DNA from: F1-120-MAGs118 sp013360535
Lineage (GTDB): Bacteria > Planctomycetota > UBA1135 > GCA-002686595
DNA: 64,000 bases
Direction of reading: 5' to 3'
Assembly (NCBI GenBank): GCA_026647215.1
Contig: JAPKHC010000009.1
Location: 124,001-188,000 of the forward strand
Shown: one piece after another, positions 33,895 through 44,093 of the stretch
Layout: each line of letters opens with the position of its first letter
Position numbering within the stretch: the stretch's first letter is position 1
Notes under the pieces: model-generated
Seen by the model: the letters and a program-made list of their open reading frames with translations, nothing else
Databases searched by the model: none
What the model was told of the DNA's origin: nothing
Position numbers and translations under genes: made by a program

Positions 33895-36800
33895 CTAACG
33901 CGCGAAGGCGAAGCCCAGCGAGCGCAGCTCCGGCGTCGCGCCCGAGATCGGGTTCGACACCATCGTGATGCGCGCCTGGAAGAACTGCGAGCCGTTGATC
34001 TCGGCCATCGAGTCCCGCCAGCCGTTCGTGCCGCCGAGGAACGTGACGGTGAACGCGGTGCCACCGGGGCGCGGGTTGCCGTAGGCATCGAGCTCCGACG
34101 CCACTTCCCACGGCTTGTTGCCGGCCGAGTTCATGCCGGTCGCACCGCGGAACTGCACGAGCAGCTGGGTCCCGACCGGCAGCGCGGCGACCGAAGGCTC
34201 GATCACCGGCTCGGCGAAGTTGAACGGCAGGCCGGCCGCGCCCGGAGCGCACTCGAACCAGCGCGTGTGCGCACGGTTGACGCGCACGACGAAGTCGCCC
34301 TGACCGAAGAAGATCACCTGGTTGCGCGGGAGCGCGCCCGGTGCGCCGGGGGCCGCGAGGTTGCCCTGCGCGATGGCCGCGGAGTCCGGGTCGACCGTGA
34401 TCGGGATGCCGGTCGCCGCCGGAATGCCACCGACGGTGTAGGCCGTCCAGAACGGCGGGATCTCGGTGCCGACCGGGTTGCTGGCGATGGCGAAGAAGCC
34501 GAGCAGCTGGTTGGAGCCCTGGATCTGCGAGTTGGGGTACACGCGGAAGTCCATCAGCAGCGGCAGGCCGATCGTCGGAACGAGACCGATACCGTAGGCG
34601 GCGGCCGGGGTCGTCGGGTCGTAGGACGTCTCGTTGCCCAGTCGCACACCCTGTCCACCGCCCGTGGCCGCGGGCTGGCCGACGGACAGCAGCGCGGTGT
34701 CGCGCCAGGTGTAGTAGATGAAGTCCTCGGCGGCCTTGCCCTCGTTCATCGGCCACGGCGCCATGGCGGTGCCGGTCGCCGACTGGAACACCGCGCTGGG
34801 CTGGATGAAGTAGCCCTCGGTCTTCTGGTGGACGACCTTCAGCGGGTCGAGGTTGGGGTTGAGCAGGTTCGCGTCGAACGTGTCCGAGATGCCCGAGTTG
34901 GGGTGCACCGGCGCCCCCATCGCGATCAGCTCGTCCGGCAGGCGCAGCGAGTGCGCGATCGACATCTGAAACAGCGGCAGGGTCTCGATCTGCAGACCGG
35001 AGTTCACCGGAGCCCAGTTCATGCCTTCGACGTCGAGGTTGTGCGTCAGGTCGTCGGTCAGGAAGAACCCGAGGTCGGCGTGACGCCACATGGTCATCAT
35101 GCGGCAACCGAAGGGCGAGAACGGCAGGCGCGTCGCCGCCGCAGCACCGCCGAGCTGCTGGTCGACCGCGATCATCGGCGTGTTGAGGTCACACACCGCC
35201 GAGATGCGCGTCACCGAGCGCGGCAGGACCCGCCCGTTGAGCAGGTCGTAGATCAGCTGACCGCGCAGCTCCGGCCCGGCCGGGCTCGAGGTCGGATCCT
35301 CGTCGACCGAGGTGAACTTGAGCATCACGCTGCGGCTCTCGATCGTCGCGTCGATCGAGCGCAGCGTGAAGTCCGGCAGGTTGCTGTTGTTGTCGGTGAG
35401 CGCGAAGTCGACGGCGTTGCCCGCGAGGTCGACCGGCCCGGTCGTTCCCGTCGGGAGGTTGATGCGGAAGGTCTCCGTCGAGCCGTTGACGTGGCGCAGG
35501 CGCTGCGACGGCTGGAACGTGTAGCGCGTCAGGTCGCCCGACGCCGTGACCTGTCCGACGACCTGCCCTTGCAGCGCGGGGGTCGCGACGCCGTACAGCA
35601 ACTGGAACGAATCGAAGGCGTTGAGCCGCGTCGGGTCCATGGGCTCGCTGAAGCGCAGCGAGAAGGTCGACGTGGTCGAGATGCCGGTGCCGACACCGGA
35701 GGTCGGCGGAGGCTGGACCGTGACCCAGCACTCCGGCCGCGACACCTGATCGAGGGTGCGCGCCCAGGGCGTGCGGTACTCCGCGGCCGAGACGCCGATC
35801 GTGCCGAGGTTCGACGGCGGGTCGATCAGCTCGCAGAACACGTTCGTGACGATGCCGCCGACCGGCGCGAGGCCGGGGCTGAGGACGCGGGCAAAGAGCC
35901 CGGAGTTGAACGCGATGATGTCGTCGGTGCGCGGCTGCAGCGCGCAGGCCGCCGACGCGAACTGCAGGTCGACCGTCAGCAGCGTGGCGTTCTGGAAAGT
36001 CGGCGTCACCGTGCAGGTCTGGGCCGAGAGCAGGGTCGGCGCCGTCGTGTCCGGCAGGAAGCCGTTGAACGGATCCTGGGTCACGGTCGTCTGACCGCCC
36101 GAGCGGAACGCGCGCACCACGTCGAGCGAGGCCGCGAAGGGGTCGGTCGCACCGTTGCCGGTGAACGAGACCGTGCTGCCGCCGAGGCTCTTGAGCAATT
36201 CGAACTGGGCGCCCGACGCGAGCCGGGTCGGGATGCGCACGGCCACGTTGGCCTGCGCCGTGTTTTGCGCCGACGGCAGGCCGACCGAGTTCACGGGCGA
36301 GTTGTTCGCCTGCGCCTCGAACGGCGACACGGTGAAGTCGACCAGGATGCGCGCCGAGTAGAACGTTCCGTTGATCACGTCCCCGTAGTTGGGGTCGGGG
36401 ATCACGCGCACGATCTGCGTCGCTTCCGGCGGATAACCGACCGCGAGCTTGATCGTGTTCTCGCTGATCGTGGCCGGGTCGATCAGGTCGTTGAAGGTGA
36501 TCGCCACCGCGGCGTTGCGCGGCACGGCGGTGAAGGGCGGCAGCTCGGCCGGATCGAGGCTCTTGTTGATCACCAGCTGCAGCGACTGGGCCAGCGGGTC
36601 GAAGAGCTCGAGGAAGTCGTCCGCGTTGGGATCGACCTGCGGCTGGCCGTTGACGTCCGCGTTGAACGGGCCGTCGATCGTCAGGGTCTCCACGCCCGTG
36701 CCGAGCTGACGACCGAGCGTATAGAACTGCCCGTCGGTGAGGATGTCGGCGGGGATCAGGTAGTCCTTGAAGAGCCGCACCGGCGTCCCACCGGTGGTGA

Positions 36801-37071
36801 GCGGCGCGTACACGTCGACCAGACGGCCCCACGTCACCGAGTTGATCTTCAGGCTGCCCGCGAAGCCGCCGGAGTGGTCCGCGACCACGAAGCGCAGCTG
36901 GTTGCGATCCGGGTTGGGATCGTTCTGGCCGGGGACGACCTGGAACGTGCCGGACGGGAAGGTCGTCGCCGAGCTGGAGGCGGTGTCGTTGCACGCCGAC
37001 AGGACGACGGACACTCCGAGGGCGGTGACCGGGAGCCAGCGCATCGATGCAGAGAGGAGACGGGCGGTCAT
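33895..37071 (-). CDS. Giant Ig-like lipoprotein, type A (copy 1)
   Basis: 1,058 residues with lipobox LSAC (cysteine near 27). Blocks shared with the gene at 40833-44093 run through the whole length: WGRLVDVYAPL near residue 80, PAELPPFTAVPRNAAV (Ig-like start), LGGSTVSFTGNGATDP, VRAFRSGGQ, FSEPMDPTRLNAFDSF (second Ig-like), PRSVTRISAVCD, WRHADLGFFLTDD, VPTIGLPLLMDFRVYP, FFGQGDFVVRVNRAH and LPVGTQLLVQFRGA. The C-terminus FFQARITMVSNPI...LRSLGFAFAR also matches. It is an exported, probably surface-exposed, beta-rich protein of unknown function. Asn/Asp/Thr content is far above that of the cytoplasmic neighbours. Confidence 0.88.
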   Translation of the reverse strand: MTARLLSASMRWLPVTALGVSVVLSACNDTASSSATTFPSGTFQVVPGQNDPNPDRNQLRFVVADHSGGFAGSLKINSVTWGRLVDVYAPLTTGGTPVRLFKDYLIPADILTDGQFYTLGRQLGTGVETLTIDGPFNADVNGQPQVDPNADDFLELFDPLAQSLQLVINKSLDPAELPPFTAVPRNAAVAITFNDLIDPATISENTIKLAVGYPPEATQIVRVIPDPNYGDVINGTFYSARILVDFTVSPFEAQANNSPVNSVGLPSAQNTAQANVAVRIPTRLASGAQFELLKSLGGSTVSFTGNGATDPFAASLDVVRAFRSGGQTTVTQDPFNGFLPDTTAPTLLSAQTCTVTPTFQNATLLTVDLQFASAACALQPRTDDIIAFNSGLFARVLSPGLAPVGGIVTNVFCELIDPPSNLGTIGVSAAEYRTPWARTLDQVSRPECWVTVQPPPTSGVGTGISTTSTFSLRFSEPMDPTRLNAFDSFQLLYGVATPALQGQVVGQVTASGDLTRYTFQPSQRLRHVNGSTETFRINLPTGTTGPVDLAGNAVDFALTDNNSNLPDFTLRSIDATIESRSVMLKFTSVDEDPTSSPAGPELRGQLIYDLLNGRVLPRSVTRISAVCDLNTPMIAVDQQLGGAAAATRLPFSPFGCRMMTMWRHADLGFFLTDDLTHNLDVEGMNWAPVNSGLQIETLPLFQMSIAHSLRLPDELIAMGAPVHPNSGISDTFDANLLNPNLDPLKVVHQKTEGYFIQPSAVFQSATGTAMAPWPMNEGKAAEDFIYYTWRDTALLSVGQPAATGGGQGVRLGNETSYDPTTPAAAYGIGLVPTIGLPLLMDFRVYPNSQIQGSNQLLGFFAIASNPVGTEIPPFWTAYTVGGIPAATGIPITVDPDSAAIAQGNLAAPGAPGALPRNQVIFFGQGDFVVRVNRAHTRWFECAPGAAGLPFNFAEPVIEPSVAALPVGTQLLVQFRGATGMNSAGNKPWEVASELDAYGNPRPGGTAFTVTFLGGTNGWRDSMAEINGSQFFQARITMVSNPISGATPELRSLGFAFAR

Positions 37072-37206
37072 TGGGGCGCAGGGGTCCAGAGCTAGGCTCC
37101 AGACGTCGGAGGTGGGACGGTTGAGGGGAAACCGCGTTCCCGGAGAGCGGTCCGCGCGGGACCGACCTCCGGGAGGAAGATGCTAGCAGGGCGTCGGGCG
37201 AGCTCT

Positions 37207-37235
37207 CCGACCGGTTCGTCGAACGAGCCGGTCGG
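37207..37235 (-). terminator. Hairpin after type B lipoprotein 2
   Basis: CCGACCGG / CCGGTCGG outer stem with inner GTTCG/CGAAC pairing forms a compact hairpin about 73 bp beyond the stop at 37308 and upstream of the next lipoprotein gene. No T-tract. Confidence 0.55.
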
Positions 37236-37307
37236 GGCACTCGCGGCGCGGGGGGCACCGAGCGGGGGCGAACGCGCCGCCCCCACTACCGCCGCACTGA
37301 GCTGGGA

Positions 37308-40300
37308 TCACTGGTAAGAGAACGGAAGTCGCAGGAATTCCAGCGACGGGATCGGGCTGGTCGCGCTCAGCGGGAAGTTGGGATCCGGCGCGATGTCGAA
37401 GGTCACGTTGAAGCGCACGAACCGCAGGTTGCCGTTCGAGGCGAAGTTCAGCGTGTTGACGTTCGACGTCGGTCCGACGACGCCACCGGTGCTCGGCAGA
37501 CCCGTCGCCGGATCGGCCGAGGTCGCTTCCAGCGTGATCTGGATGCCCTGATCCGGAACGCTGTCGAGCGCGCCAGAGCTGGAGACCCGGAAGAACGCAC
37601 GGTACAGACCGACCGTCGCGCCCTGTTCGTCGAGCGAAGCCATCGACGGGCCGTCGGCGTCGACGGTGAGGGTCAGGCGGTTGTTGCCGGCGTTGAAGCT
37701 CGCCGAAGCGACTTCGAAGCGCCCCGTCGCCGTGCCGGTGTCGATGAACACCACGTAGCGGCGCAGCAGCGTCGGCGTGTGCAGCAACGCCTCGTCGTCG
37801 GTGCCGAGCAGCGAGGACGCGTTGAACACGATCTGGCGACCGGCGTTGGCGTTCGGCGGGCTGACGATGAACGGCGTGAGCACGTCGCTCGCGTCCACCG
37901 AACCGGTCAGCAGCGCGTTGCCCGTGAGCGGCACCTGCTGCGTGTTCACGTTCGTGTTCACGTAGCCGGTGACCGGATCGATGCCACCGAACTGGAACTC
38001 GATGTCGCGGTAGGGGTTGCCGTCGCCATTGAAGCCACCTTCACCGAGCGGGATCCAGGCCGAGCGGGCACGCGAGAGCTTGCCGAAGGTCGGGATCATC
38101 TTGGTCGTCGGGCTGCCGACGATGTTGTCGCGGCTCAGCGGAGGCGGAGCGCAGAGTTCCGCCAACGTCACGCCCACCGTGGTCGGCAGGATGATGTCGA
38201 CGTTGTTCTGGGCCGAGGTGCCGACGAGGCCCAGCGCCGTGTGGAGCTGGACGATGCCGGGGCCACCATCGCCACCCGCACCGTTGACCAGACCACGGCA
38301 GGCGTTCGCCCCCGTCGTCGGGTAGCCAGCCGGGCACGCGTCCTGCAGCGGCAGCGTCTCGCGCTGGCCGGTGACGCTCTGGATGCCGCCGCCGAGGTCG
38401 TCGGTACCGGCGCCACCCTGACCGCCACGGCAGTCGATGGCGAACGTGTTGTCGTTGACGTTGTTGAAGTTGACGCCGACCTTGGCGCGGAAGTCGATGT
38501 TCGCGGAGCTCTGCAGCACCACGTGGCCACCGGAGCCGCCACCCGAACCGCCACCGACGCGGTTGAGGAAGATCGTGTTCTCGCCGCCGCCGCCGATGCC
38601 GCCGCGGGCCACGATCTGGCCGTTGACGCCGAAAACGATCGGGCCGAGCGACATGATCTGGACCGAACCGCCGCCGCCGGCGCCACCCGAACCCTTCTCG
38701 TCCCCCGCGGGGTTCCACGGACCGGGGAAGCTGCCCGAGGGGACGCGCGAGGCGTCACCGCCCGCGCCACCACCCGAGCCAGCCCAGGGCCGCGACAGCT
38801 CGCCGACGATCACCGTGTTCGAGGCGAACACGTAGCGGTTGCCGAAGAAGTTGTTCAGCGGGTTGGGGTCGGAGAACGGCGAGGGAGCGACGTTGCCGCC
38901 GCGCGCCGGGCCCGCGCCCGTGATCGCGCTGTTGCTGGCCGCGGCGTTGTCGAAGCCGGGCTCCGCGTCGTAGCCGATGCGACGCTGGTCCCACAGCCCG
39001 GTCGTACCGAAGTTGACGAACTCGTTGGGTCCGAGCACGCCACCGCCACCACCGCCGCCGCGCCGGTTGGCCTCGGCCGCGAGGTTGCTCCAGCCCGTGT
39101 GGCCACCGAAGCCGCCGGCGTCGGGAACGTTGAAAGCACCGAAGCCGTTGCCGCCGCGCGGCGTCGAGGCCGTCGTCAGCTGGCTCGCCGTGCCGCCCTT
39201 GCCGCCACCGGCCTGACCGGGCGAACCGGGCTCAGGGATGTTGGTGACGTTGAGCGTGTTGACGCCCTGGTTCGACGTGCCGCTGACGTCGACGCGCCCG
39301 CGGATCACGACGCGGCCGGAGGCCATCAGCGTGAAGGGGTTGGGGCCTTCGACCTTCAGCGTGCCGCCGTTCTCGACGTAGAAGTTGCGGACGTCGACGA
39401 CACCACCGACGACGGTCTGGTTGCCGGTCGGGATGGCGGACGTGATGTTGTCCGTGCCCGGCGCGAACGTGACCTGGAAGCCGTTGATGGTCGAGTTCGC
39501 GGTGTTGAAGATCACCACTTCGCCGGCATCGATGTACCAGTCGAAGTTGCCACCGGGGCCGCCCGTTCCGGTGAAGGAGAACTTGGCGCCGAGCTTGCCG
39601 CTGCCCCAGCTCGCCTGGGGTTCGGCGAAGGCCGCGTTGGGATCGTTGTAGGCGCTGGTGTCGAACTCCTCGAAGTACTCGTCGACGAGCACCGGCGGGT
39701 TGACCGGGAAGGCTTCGGTCGGGACTTCCGCGAAGCCGGCCTGTTCCACGGGGTTGGTCTCGCCGACGATGTCGGAGAACTCGGCGGCGATCACCGCGCG
39801 AAGGTCCGCCGACGGCGGGAGGACGCCCGTCGGCGTCAGGCGCAGGCGCGCACCCGGAACCGCGACCACGTCACCGCTGGAGTCGGTGCCGACGATCGAG
39901 CAGTTCGACTCGAGCTGCACCGCGGTGATCAGCGGCGTCCAGGTCGGGTTGGCGGCGTTGGCATCCCCGGTGAACTCCCAGCGCAGGCGGTTGGAGTTGA
40001 CGTTGAGCGAGGACGGGTCGACGGCCTGGTTGATGCCGACGATCAGCGCGACCTGGCTGCCGAGGTCGGCGAGCCGGTTGAGCGGAGCGTCGAGCGGCGG
40101 GTCGATCGTCAGCGTCGTGCCGTTCGACTTGAAGTAGTGCTTGGTGCCGCCCGTGCCACCGACCTCGATGTAGGTCGGGTTGAAGCGCGCGAGCACGTTG
40201 ACTTCGTTGTCGGCCGCGAGGTCCGTGCGCTCGACGTTCGCGATCGGCGGACCGACCTTCGTGTCGAGGTACAGGTTGAGCGGGTTGGTCGAGACCGGCG

Positions 40301-40790
40301 TGGTGAACGTGCGGGTCTGGCTCAGCGCGAGCGCGATGCCCGACTTCGAGCGCACCGGCAGCGCCGAGTTCTTGTCGACGCCGATCAGGTTGAGCTCGTA
40401 GCCGTAGGGCAGGTCGTTGTTGAGCGGGTTCGTGCCGGCGCGCAGGCCCGCGTCGGACAGGTCGTCGCGCGTCGGGCACAGCGGCTGGAAGACGATCGTG
40501 CGACCGCCATCCTCCGTGTAGAACTCGCCCGCCGCAGGACCACCGCCGGCCTGACGCACGTTGAACGAGTTCAACGTCACGCTGGCGAAGTCGACCGGCT
40601 GGTTGAACGTCACCTTGATCGGGCGGTTGATGCGCCAGATCGAGCCGTCCACCAGGTTGACTGCGGTGACGCGGAAGGTGCTCGAGTCGTCTCCCCCACC
40701 ACCTGCACAGGCGGAGAGGAGTCCGAGCGAGCCGCAGGCGATCGCCTTGACGATGAAGTTGCGCTGGCCGTTACGCATGGGTGATTTCAT
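37308..40790 (-). CDS. Giant Ig-like / Gly-rich lipoprotein, type B (copy 2)
   Basis: 1,160 residues from the ATG at 40788-40790 (an upstream frame extension of 14 residues is unlikely). The signal peptide has lipobox LSAC before AGGGGDD. N-terminal Ig-like domains (IKVTFNQPVDFASVTLNSFNV; VALIVGINQAVDPSSLNV) lead into a strand-turn region (ASGRVVIRGRVDVSG). A long Gly-rich block (about 530-880, GGRGGGGGGGVLG-like) follows, then a beta-rich C-terminus ending PSLEFLRLPFSYQ. It is the paralogue of 15852-19289. It sits between the two type A genes, 42 bp after the copy at 40833, so the pair is probably cotranscribed. Confidence 0.88.
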   Translation of the reverse strand: MKSPMRNGQRNFIVKAIACGSLGLLSACAGGGGDDSSTFRVTAVNLVDGSIWRINRPIKVTFNQPVDFASVTLNSFNVRQAGGGPAAGEFYTEDGGRTIVFQPLCPTRDDLSDAGLRAGTNPLNNDLPYGYELNLIGVDKNSALPVRSKSGIALALSQTRTFTTPVSTNPLNLYLDTKVGPPIANVERTDLAADNEVNVLARFNPTYIEVGGTGGTKHYFKSNGTTLTIDPPLDAPLNRLADLGSQVALIVGINQAVDPSSLNVNSNRLRWEFTGDANAANPTWTPLITAVQLESNCSIVGTDSSGDVVAVPGARLRLTPTGVLPPSADLRAVIAAEFSDIVGETNPVEQAGFAEVPTEAFPVNPPVLVDEYFEEFDTSAYNDPNAAFAEPQASWGSGKLGAKFSFTGTGGPGGNFDWYIDAGEVVIFNTANSTINGFQVTFAPGTDNITSAIPTGNQTVVGGVVDVRNFYVENGGTLKVEGPNPFTLMASGRVVIRGRVDVSGTSNQGVNTLNVTNIPEPGSPGQAGGGKGGTASQLTTASTPRGGNGFGAFNVPDAGGFGGHTGWSNLAAEANRRGGGGGGGVLGPNEFVNFGTTGLWDQRRIGYDAEPGFDNAAASNSAITGAGPARGGNVAPSPFSDPNPLNNFFGNRYVFASNTVIVGELSRPWAGSGGGAGGDASRVPSGSFPGPWNPAGDEKGSGGAGGGGSVQIMSLGPIVFGVNGQIVARGGIGGGGENTIFLNRVGGGSGGGSGGHVVLQSSANIDFRAKVGVNFNNVNDNTFAIDCRGGQGGAGTDDLGGGIQSVTGQRETLPLQDACPAGYPTTGANACRGLVNGAGGDGGPGIVQLHTALGLVGTSAQNNVDIILPTTVGVTLAELCAPPPLSRDNIVGSPTTKMIPTFGKLSRARSAWIPLGEGGFNGDGNPYRDIEFQFGGIDPVTGYVNTNVNTQQVPLTGNALLTGSVDASDVLTPFIVSPPNANAGRQIVFNASSLLGTDDEALLHTPTLLRRYVVFIDTGTATGRFEVASASFNAGNNRLTLTVDADGPSMASLDEQGATVGLYRAFFRVSSSGALDSVPDQGIQITLEATSADPATGLPSTGGVVGPTSNVNTLNFASNGNLRFVRFNVTFDIAPDPNFPLSATSPIPSLEFLRLPFSYQ

Positions 40791-40832
40791 GTGGGGGTCT
40801 GTGCTCCGGCGCCGGGGGACGCCGGGGAACAC

Positions 40833-43800
40833 TTAGCGCCGGAAAGCGAAGCCCAGCGAAGTGAGCTCCGGGACGAGGGAAGTGAGCGGGTTGGCCACGA
40901 AGGTCACGCGAGCCTGGAAGTAGCGCGCACCGTTGACGGCGGTGATCGAGCTCTTCCAGCCCTTGTTGTTCGTGTCCGGAGGGTTGTTGAAGAAGGCCGG
41001 CGTGAACGCGAGGTTCGCGTTGCCGCCGACGACCGGCTGCTGCTGGGCGTTGTAGCCGTCGCCGTAGGGGTCGAGGTTGCTCGCGTTCTGGTACGGGAGC
41101 ACGCCCTGCGGCGGGTTGTTGGTCGTGAACGAGTTCGCGCCGCGGAAGGCCACGACCACCTGCGTGCCCGCGGGCAGCAGGTCGACGCTCGGCTCGATCA
41201 CCGGGTCAGCGTAGAGCGTGCCGGCGGCGAGAGTGTCGAACCAGATCGTGTGGGCGCGGCTGATGCGCACCAGGAAGTCGCCCTGACCGTAGTAGAAGAC
41301 GTTGTCCTTGCCCGGAGCCGGCAGGCCGTTCTGCGGGTACGCGCCGGTGGCGTTCGGCTCGTTGTCGGGGTTGACGATCTTCACCTGCGCCGGGTTGTTC
41401 ACGTTCGTGCCACCCGTCGAGTACATGCGGAAGAACGGCATGGCCGACGAGTTGATCGCGAGCGCGACCTTGAAGCCGTTCTGGCCCGCCGCCTTGGAGT
41501 CGGGATAGGTCCGGAACTCCATCAACATCGGAAGTCCGATCGTCGGCACCTTGTTGACGGGATAGAAGTTGAGCAGCGCCGACTTGCCGACGATCTGCTG
41601 CAGGCGCTGCGTGTCCACGCCCGAGCCGTTGGGCGCCGCGACCTGGGTCTTCGCCGTGTCGCGCCACGTCCAGTAGGTGTACGACGTCTGGGCCACCGTG
41701 CGGTTGACCGGCCAGGGCGCGATCGTGTTGCCGGTCGCGCTGATCTGCAGGTCCGACTGCAGGATCGTGTAGCCGTTGGCCTTGGCGTGCATGACCGTGA
41801 GCGGCTCCGACTGCTCCCAGGGAGCGCCGGTGTTGCCCATGCGGTTGGAGTCGAAGTTGGTCACCAGACCCGACTGGGTCCAGTTCGGCAGGAGGCCCGT
41901 CGAGAGCTCCTCGTCCGGCAGGAACTTCGAGTGCGCCAGCGAGAGCTGGAACTGGGAGAAGTTGTCGGCCTGGACAGTCGAGGTGAACGGCGTCCACCAG
42001 ATGCCTTCGACGTCGACGTTGTGGTTCGACTCGTCGCGCAGGCCGAAGCCGACGTCGTGGTAGCGCCACAGGCCCATCATCTTGGCGCCCATGTTCGAGA
42101 GCGGCGTCTGGATCGGCTGCGGGAACGGGATCATCGCGCCGACCACCGGCTGGCTCGCGTCCGCGACGGCCGAGAAGCGCGTCACGGCGCGCGGGCGGAT
42201 CAGCGCACGCGAGATGTCGAACAGGATCTGGCCGCGGATCTCGGGGTTGGTGTCGCCGTCCTCGTCGTTCGAGTCGAACTTGAGGCTGACGCCGGCGCTG
42301 TCGACCGCCGCCGCGCCTGCGGCGAGCGAGAAGGCCGTCTGCGGCATGCCGAAGGAGAGGGCGTTGCCGGCGAGGTCGCTGACCCCACCCACACCCGCGA
42401 GGATCTCGAGGATGTAGCGGTCAGGCTGCCCGTTGGGGAGCTGCTTGCGCAACGGCGTGACCGGCTGGAACGTGAACGAGCGCAGGTCCTGCGACGGGAT
42501 CATGCGGCCGACGACGTTCGAGTACAGCAGGTTCGTCGAGGGCTTGTTGTTGTCGTACTTCAGCGTGAACGAGTCGAACGCCTGCACGGTCGTCGGGTCG
42601 ATCGGCTCGCTGAACGTGACCGTCACGGTCGTCAGCGGCGAGACCCCGGTGTTGGGCATCGTCGCCGGGGTCGGCGAGAAGCGCAGGAAGCAGGCCCCAA
42701 AGTCCGGCGGGTTGCCGATCTGCAGGCCGCGGAAGGTCGTCTGGTAGTCGCCGCCCAGGCCCACGTTCGGGAGCGTCAGCGCGCAGTTGTCGCACAGCAG
42801 GCGCACGCGCACCGGGCCGACCGAGCCGTCGCCAGCGATGCCGCCGTTGTAGGTCGTCACGACCTGCATGCGCTGTCCGGGGAACTCGAAGATGTCGCCG
42901 GCGCGCGGCTTCATCGCGCACGCCAGCGTGGCGAAGCGCGCGACGAGATCGAACTCGTTCGTCAGCAGGTCGGGGTTGTTGGCGCTGACGACCGTGACGA
43001 CCTGCGTGCCGACGATGAGCGGCGCGTTGCTGTCCTCGAGGAAGCCGTTGTTGGGGTCGCCGGTGTTCGAGGTCTTGCCGCCGGAGCGGAACGCGCGCAG
43101 CACGTCGAGGGTCTCGACGATCGGGTCCGTCGGGCCGTTGCCGGTGAAGTCGACCGCGCGGCCACCGAGGCTGCGCAGCACGTCGAACTGCTGGGAGGAC
43201 GCCATCGGACGGGTCGGGACGCGCACGACCACGTTCGGCTGGTTGGCGTTGAGCGCCTCGGGCAGGCCGAGCGAGTTGACCGGGAGGTTGGTGTTGACCG
43301 CGTCGTCCTGGGACACGGTGAAGTCGATGATCACACGCGTGGTGTGGAAGTCGCCGCCGACGATGTCCCCGTGGTTGGGGTCGGGCAGGATGCGCGCTTC
43401 GTAGGGCTGCGCCGGCGAGTAGCCGGTCAGGACCTTGAGCGTCGCGTCGCTGATCGTGCCGGGGTAGGTCAGGTTGCCCGTCGCGGGGCTGCCGCCGTCG
43501 TCGAGCACGTCATTGAAGCGCAGCACGAGCGCCGAGTTGCGCGGCACCGAGGTGAAGGGCGGCAGTTCGGAGGGGTCGAGACCCTTCTTGAGCAGCACCT
43601 GCAGGTTGGCTTCCGCCTGCTGCAGCGCGAACTGGAACTCGGAGGTGCCCGACTGGTAGAGGATCGTCAGCTTGTCGCGCTCGGTCAGCGGGTCGCGCTC
43701 GAGGCGATAGTTGATGCCGTCGGTGTCGATGTCTTCCGAGATCACGAAGTCGCGCAGGACCTCGGCGGTGGAGTCGACGTCGTACACGTCGACCAGACGC

Positions 43801-44093
43801 CCCCAGTAGCTCTCGACCAGACGCAGCGAGCTGGTCGCACCGGCCGCGTTCTCGTCGACCAGGAACAGCTTGCCCGTGGTCGGGTTGGTCAGCACCGTGC
43901 CCGGCAGCGCGCCGGAGTTCGAAGCGCCGCCACCACTCGAGCCCGTGCAGCCGGAGAGCAGGGCGAGCGCGGCGAAGGCCATCAGTCCGATCGCACGCCG
44001 CGGGCGCGCGAAGTGTCGAGACGCCGGCGAGGCCCGCAGGCCCGTGCGCGGGAGTTGGTTCGACGGGAGCTGGTTCGGCTGGAGCTTGTTCAT
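40833..44093 (-). CDS. Giant Ig-like lipoprotein, type A (copy 2)
   Basis: 1,086 residues from the ATG at 44091-44093; an in-frame GTG 12 bp upstream is possible. The leader before the signal contains a repeated NQLP motif. The lipobox is LSGC before TGSSGGG. Domain blocks parallel copy 1: YWGRLVDVYDVD, PSELPPFTSVPRNSAL, LGGRAVDFTGNGPTDP, LRAFRSGGK, FSEPIDPTTVQAFDSF, WRYHDVGFGLRDE, LPDEELSTG, YTYWTWRDTA, VPTIGLPMLMEFRTYP, YYGQGDFLVRISRAH and LPAGTQVVVAFRGA. It ends FFQARV-like YFQARVTFVANPL...LTSLGFAFRR. Probably first gene of a type A - type B transcript that uses the regulatory region near 44380-44490. Confidence 0.88.
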   Translation of the reverse strand: MNKLQPNQLPSNQLPRTGLRASPASRHFARPRRAIGLMAFAALALLSGCTGSSGGGASNSGALPGTVLTNPTTGKLFLVDENAAGATSSLRLVESYWGRLVDVYDVDSTAEVLRDFVISEDIDTDGINYRLERDPLTERDKLTILYQSGTSEFQFALQQAEANLQVLLKKGLDPSELPPFTSVPRNSALVLRFNDVLDDGGSPATGNLTYPGTISDATLKVLTGYSPAQPYEARILPDPNHGDIVGGDFHTTRVIIDFTVSQDDAVNTNLPVNSLGLPEALNANQPNVVVRVPTRPMASSQQFDVLRSLGGRAVDFTGNGPTDPIVETLDVLRAFRSGGKTSNTGDPNNGFLEDSNAPLIVGTQVVTVVSANNPDLLTNEFDLVARFATLACAMKPRAGDIFEFPGQRMQVVTTYNGGIAGDGSVGPVRVRLLCDNCALTLPNVGLGGDYQTTFRGLQIGNPPDFGACFLRFSPTPATMPNTGVSPLTTVTVTFSEPIDPTTVQAFDSFTLKYDNNKPSTNLLYSNVVGRMIPSQDLRSFTFQPVTPLRKQLPNGQPDRYILEILAGVGGVSDLAGNALSFGMPQTAFSLAAGAAAVDSAGVSLKFDSNDEDGDTNPEIRGQILFDISRALIRPRAVTRFSAVADASQPVVGAMIPFPQPIQTPLSNMGAKMMGLWRYHDVGFGLRDESNHNVDVEGIWWTPFTSTVQADNFSQFQLSLAHSKFLPDEELSTGLLPNWTQSGLVTNFDSNRMGNTGAPWEQSEPLTVMHAKANGYTILQSDLQISATGNTIAPWPVNRTVAQTSYTYWTWRDTAKTQVAAPNGSGVDTQRLQQIVGKSALLNFYPVNKVPTIGLPMLMEFRTYPDSKAAGQNGFKVALAINSSAMPFFRMYSTGGTNVNNPAQVKIVNPDNEPNATGAYPQNGLPAPGKDNVFYYGQGDFLVRISRAHTIWFDTLAAGTLYADPVIEPSVDLLPAGTQVVVAFRGANSFTTNNPPQGVLPYQNASNLDPYGDGYNAQQQPVVGGNANLAFTPAFFNNPPDTNNKGWKSSITAVNGARYFQARVTFVANPLTSLVPELTSLGFAFRR

